From Lepidodermella squamata (Eukaryota; Gastrotricha): a stretch of DNA of 64,000 nt. Within the stretch, counting starts at the first letter, position 1; the number at the start of each line of letters is the position of its first letter. Where the stretch lies: contig JBLDXI010000013.1 of NCBI GenBank assembly GCA_047495785.1, positions 2,294,001 to 2,358,000 on the forward strand. The letters are read 5' to 3'. This document shows, in pieces, positions 60,207 to 64,000 of this stretch. The notes beneath the pieces were generated by a model. It did no database searches, was not told the origin of the DNA, and worked only from the letters and a program-made list of their open reading frames with translations. The translations under genes were made by a program, and so were the position numbers.

Positions 60207-62133
60207 ATGGCGCCTAAGTCGTCACTTTCTTTCTGCGCAGTCATTGCAATTTTATGCGCCGGCTATGCATCAGCTGAAGATGTTTTTTGTAAGTTTTTGA
60301 ACGTGTTTCATATCTCAGGTTTTATCGTCAATTTTAGGAGACAATAACTGTCAGCCAATGTCGGAAACCGATGGCAAATTCTACTGCGTTGAATCGGATT
60401 CAAACAAATTCACGCAATGTTCCAACGGGTTTCGCTACATCAAAAACTGCCCACCTGGTCTCGTTTGGGACACATCAGCCAACTATTGCAATTGGCCAAC
60501 AGCAGCCAAGCCCTGCACCTGCAATGGTGCCGCTCCGGCTACGACGACCACTCCGAAAGCCGCTACTACAACTACAAAGACTACGACTACTACAACGTCA
60601 AAATCATCGACCACCACAAAGCAAGCGACATCAACAACTTCAACAAAAGCCACGACAACGACTAAATCAGCTGGCACAACTACCAAGTCAAGTGCAACGA
60701 CGACAAAGCAAAGCAGCGGTGGTGATGAGAAAAAGATTGTTTGCTACTACACGAATTGGTCGCAATATCGTAATGGAATCGGCAAATTCTTGCCATCCAA
60801 TATCGACCCGAACTTATGCACCCATATTATCTATGGTATGATCGTATTTTAAGAATTTTAAAAGTAATTTATTATTTTTAAAATTTAGCCTTCCTGAACT
60901 TCAGCTCGACCGAAGTCAAGTACCTTGAATGGAACGATGATGTAAGGATTAAGGAAGTTCTCGCCCTAAAGAACATCAATCCCAACTTGAAAGTCGTCGC
61001 ATCTGTCGGAGGGTAACAAAAACATTTTATTTTCAAAGTAATTCCGTGCAAATATTGGCTATTCTTTCCAGCTGGAATGCCGGTGTCGACAGATTCAGCC
61101 AAATTATTTCAAGCGATTCAAATATCGCGACGTTCAACAAAGCCGCCATCAAGTTTTGCCGAGATAATAAATTCGATGGTTTCGATGTCGATTTCGAGTA
61201 TCCGGCCAACCGAGGTAGCCCAGCAGGAGATAAGGCCAAATTCGCGAAGTGGATGGCCGCCCTCGCTAAAGACTTTGATGCGGAGGCAGCGGCTACTGGC
61301 ATGCCCCGTCTTATTTTGGCCGCTGCAATCGGCGCTGGGAAATCAACCATTGACTCGGCTTACGATCTTCCGAGCATTGGAGCGTGAGTAACCCATCTTA
61401 ATCGAGTTAGGAAAGCTAATTTCCTTTTTCTTAGGAGCTTGGATATCATCAGCGTAATGACCTACGATTTCCACGGAACTTGGGAATCTGTTACCGGCTA
61501 CAACGCCCCGTTGAAGCCGAAGCCTAGCTGGCCTTTGAATGGAGATTTAGCCACTATGACTACTCAATACGCCATTCAGTACCTGAAAAAGAACGGCGTT
61601 CCTGCCAGCAAAATGGTGATGGGTATTCCGCTGTATGGCCACTCCTTCCGACTTGCCTCAACCTCTTCAACCGGGCTTGGAGCCGCAGCTACCGGTGCTG
61701 GAACCCAGGGAACTTACACCGGAGAGGCGGGATTCAATTCCTACTACGAAACCTGCATGTTGGCAAAGTGCCCAACTTACAATTATGTCTACGACGCTGA
61801 TTGCGAGGTTCCTTACCTGTTTTCGGGCAATAACTGGATCTCGACTGAAGATCAAGCGTCCGTCAAAGCCAAGGCGCAGTTTGCCCTCAGCGAAGGAGTT
61901 GGTTTCTGATTTATTTCACCTGAAATCTTACATGTTCATTCGTTTAATTATAGCTTGGAGGTGTCATGTATTGGGCCATTGATCTGGACGATTTCGCTGG
62001 TGTCTGTCAGAGCAATGTGAAATATCCTTTGATGAAAACTGTGGCCAGCATTGTTCGCAATGATCCAAGCATCATGCCAACCATTACTACTGGCGACAAA
62101 AGCAGCTCGATGTGCAGCGCCGTCATCGGTTGA
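60207..62133 (+). CDS. CBM14-GH18 chitinase 2
   Basis: Exons 60207-60288, 60341-60835, 60889-61012, 61072-61383, 61435-61897 and 61954-62133 give 551 residues with the intron positions of chitinase 1. Signal peptide; CBM14 ([32 protein letters not shown]); a longer Thr/Lys/Ser linker; GH18 domain with [47 protein letters not shown] and WAIDLDDF. The exon 2 acceptor must be GAG at 60338-60340: the more normal TAG three bases upstream would create TGA at the junction. Extracellular chitin hydrolysis by family; probably diverged in linker glycosylation. Confidence 0.92.
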
Positions 62134-62733
62134 GCAGCACTTTTAGTCAAAACTGCTGCCGGTGATAAGGAACGGTGATAATATAACAGCTAAACTTTCG
62201 GGTGCTACGTTTTTGAACATTTTGAACATAGCCGTACACATTTTGGAGCTTGGAAATTATTTATTTTAATAAAAAAATTGGCATTGCACTATAATCTGCC
62301 AGTTCATTTTTTTGTGAGCTCAAGCCTCTCTCAAATGGGTTCACCAATTGCGCACCCTAAATTTAGGGTTTCAAAAAAACGAATTTGCAAAAATTCGTTA
62401 TAAATTCGTTATAAATTCAGTCTTCGACCCCAATTTTCGGCGTGCAAATATTTGGAACCCTAACTGTCAGTATCGAGGCGGTCAACAGTCTGGGAATGAT
62501 TCAACTCACCCCAACGGAAAATACCCATAGCACCATATCCCCACCGCGCTGTTGCGTTCCCCAAGTGGATTATAACAATACACACACGCGCGCACGAACA
62601 CACACAAGGAAACTCGCGCGCGCAGGCAGGCGCCCACACCTGATGACACAGAGTAGAGTAGCCAGGAAAGCACGAGGAATTCGCATTCATCATCAACCTG
62701 CAATCATTTTGATATTTGATATTCGACGTTCTG
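62134..62733. other. 3' flank of chitinase 2 and 5' flank of the next gene
   Basis: 600 nt. Contains AATAAA at 62268-62273 (135 nt after the stop) and a CA/CG-rich simple tract at about 62579-62622. No coding exon supported. Confidence 0.45.
62268..62273 (+). terminator. poly(A) signal of chitinase 2
   Basis: AATAAA in an A/T-rich context 135 nt after the stop codon. Confidence 0.5.
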
Positions 62734-64000
62734 ATGGGTAAACGCAAAGCAATCGTTACCGATTCTCAAGTTACGGCTGATAACGCTGAAGGTACACACT
62801 TTCTTAAGCTGGGTTTTTTTTTTACTAATGGTACCATCCGCATAGCAGCACCTGTAAAGCGTAAACCCGGGCGGCCGCCTGGTTCAAAAAACAAGGCGAA
62901 AGTGTCTGAGCAACCGGCTGTCGATCCACCGCCGGTCAGACAAGCGCAAGCTAAGAAGAAGACGGCACAGCGAGTGGCACCCGCGTCAACACCACCGCCC
63001 GTCTTTAATCCGATTACGTTCTCAACAGCTAAGGCAAGCAGAGCTAATCCAGTCGTTGTGGCCACTCAACCGCCGATACCGCCGCGCGTGGCCTCGCCGC
63101 AACTTAGCGAGGACAGCATGCCGGATCTCGAGAATCAGAGCAACTCGGCTTCAAACGACTTCAGCGACGAAGTGCCGGAACAGCACCCGCCTCAAGTAGC
63201 GGACTCAAGCGATTTCGCCTCGCCGAACACCGTGCGCCTGCTGAAGGCCCGCGTTCGCCAGCTCGAAGAAACAGTTCAGCAGCAAACAGTTCCACAGGCA
63301 ACGAACTTGAGCCTCACCCCTGATCAAATGCAGGCCATGTTGGATTTTCAGCCCGAGAAGCACGCTGTTTACTACAAGTCGTCCAAGGATGGCAAAGTCT
63401 TGTGTCACGCCGGCCATCGGTACCTGTTTGACCGACGCAAAAACGGCGCCGTCTACGTCCGCTGCTACGACCACCGTGGCGAATTGAACTGCCACTGTAC
63501 GTGGACTAGCCCGCTTCCCGAGTGGCCAGAAGGGCATAACAGCGCTTGTTACCGGTTCAACCTAGAAGAGGCGCCGAAACATGGAGGTAATTCGATATTT
63601 CGACTAAAATTGTTTGATTTTGATTTAATTTTGTTGTTAGAGCACAACCACGAACCAGACCGAGTTGGAGTCGAGGTCGAAATCAACATGGCTAAAGTTC
63701 GGTGGCTCATCTCCAACCAGCCGGCCGTCGTTCCCGGTCAACACTACCGTCAAGTGAAAAGCGAGATCTCGGACTTGGAGGTACGCGAGGCGTTCCCGGA
63801 CCTCGACGAGATCGTCTCTGGGCTGTACAAGCGCCGAGGCAAGAAGTACCCGAAAAACCCGACGTCGTTGGACGACTTGTTTGAGCTGCTGCAATCAGCC
63901 ATCGCCAAAGATCTAGACGAGGAAACACAAGCGAAAATTGAAGCCTTCATCTTAACGCATGACAAGAACGAAAAGTTTCTGTATCATCTGGAGAAAGGTG
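62734..64000 (+). CDS. AT-hook and FLYWCH/MULE-type zinc-finger protein (5' part)
   Basis: Exons 62734-62791, 62846-63586 and 63641 to the window end, open at 64000. An AT-hook (KRKPGRPPGSKNK) near residue 25, a Pro/Ser-rich region, a predicted coiled coil (RLLKARVRQLEETVQQQ), then a zinc finger of the FLYWCH/MULE-associated type (YYKSSKDG, YLFDRR, YVRCYDHRGELNCHC ... EHNHEP) completed by the splice at 63586/63641. FLYWCH domains occur in DNA-binding regulators and in domesticated or active MULE-type transposases; a transposase DDE core is not in view. Probably nuclear. The 3' end is beyond the window. Confidence 0.7.
   Translation, partial: MGKRKAIVTDSQVTADNAEGTHFLKLGFFFTNGTIRIAAPVKRKPGRPPGSKNKAKVSEQPAVDPPPVRQAQAKKKTAQRVAPASTPPPVFNPITFSTAKASRANPVVVATQPPIPPRVASPQLSEDSMPDLENQSNSASNDFSDEVPEQHPPQVADSSDFASPNTVRLLKARVRQLEETVQQQTVPQATNLSLTPDQMQAMLDFQPEKHAVYYKSSKDGKVLCHAGHRYLFDRRKNGAVYVRCYDHRGELNCHCTWTSPLPEWPEGHNSACYRFNLEEAPKHGGNSIFRLKLFDFDLILLLEHNHEPDRVGVEVEINMAKVRWLISNQPAVVPGQHYRQVKSEISDLEVREAFPDLDEIVSGLYKRRGKKYPKNPTSLDDLFELLQSAIAKDLDEETQAKIEAFILTHDKNEKFLYHLEKG

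Overview
The window is animal nuclear DNA from a compact invertebrate genome. Genes lie on both strands, most introns are about 50-60 nt, many acceptors read TTTTCAG or TTTTTAG, and coding exons join cleanly with GT-AG phases that I checked gene by gene. A PDZ-RGSL-C1-DH-PH RhoGEF, chitin-binding proteins, chitinases, short introns and one operon-like gene cluster point to a small-genome ecdysozoan (tardigrade or early-branching nematode type). The temptin-like domains are best known from molluscs and annelids, so a compact lophotrochozoan is not excluded. The species cannot be named from sequence alone.

Layout. 0-13.9 kb: the 5' exon of a CD36-like receptor (-), an 11-exon RhoGEF (+), a two-exon dispanin/IFITM-like membrane protein (-), and a low-complexity ORF (-). 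13.9-36.5 kb: a head-to-tail array of seven secreted genes on the minus strand plus one remnant. Each joins an N-terminal temptin-like domain to a DBH-like type II copper monooxygenase, and most end in a hydrophobic tail that looks like a GPI signal. A flavin monooxygenase and a divergent Cys-loop channel, both on +, sit inside the array. 37-39 kb: a small C2H2 zinc-finger gene and a small secreted protein. 40.7-47 kb: ENPP, AKAP7-like 2H phosphoesterase and ENPP genes close together on the minus strand; a zinc-finger gene on + is nested in the long intron of the downstream ENPP. 47.5-49.1 kb: enolase. 49.6-51.1 kb: two CBM14 chitin-binding proteins. 51.2-56.3 kb: a Rab-like GTPase and a WD40 protein whose intron carries a fold-back element with a TTAGGG-like core. 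57-62.1 kb: two CBM14-GH18 chitinases. 62.7 kb to the end: the 5' part of an AT-hook/FLYWCH-like gene.

How the genes may work together (inference). The temptin-copper monooxygenase array is the most distinctive content. All seven long copies keep the copper-ligand motifs, and several share a GATA-plus-TATA core promoter type with the chitinases, which suggests a common tissue such as gut or epidermis. The family is turning over: one copy has lost its signal peptide reading frame and another is only a 3' remnant. The chitinases and short CBM14 proteins share a signal-peptide exon followed by a CBM14 exon in the same phase, so they probably arose by duplication and exon shuffling. Exon joins were inferred by eye from frame, splice consensus and comparison between paralogues; no alignment or search was run.
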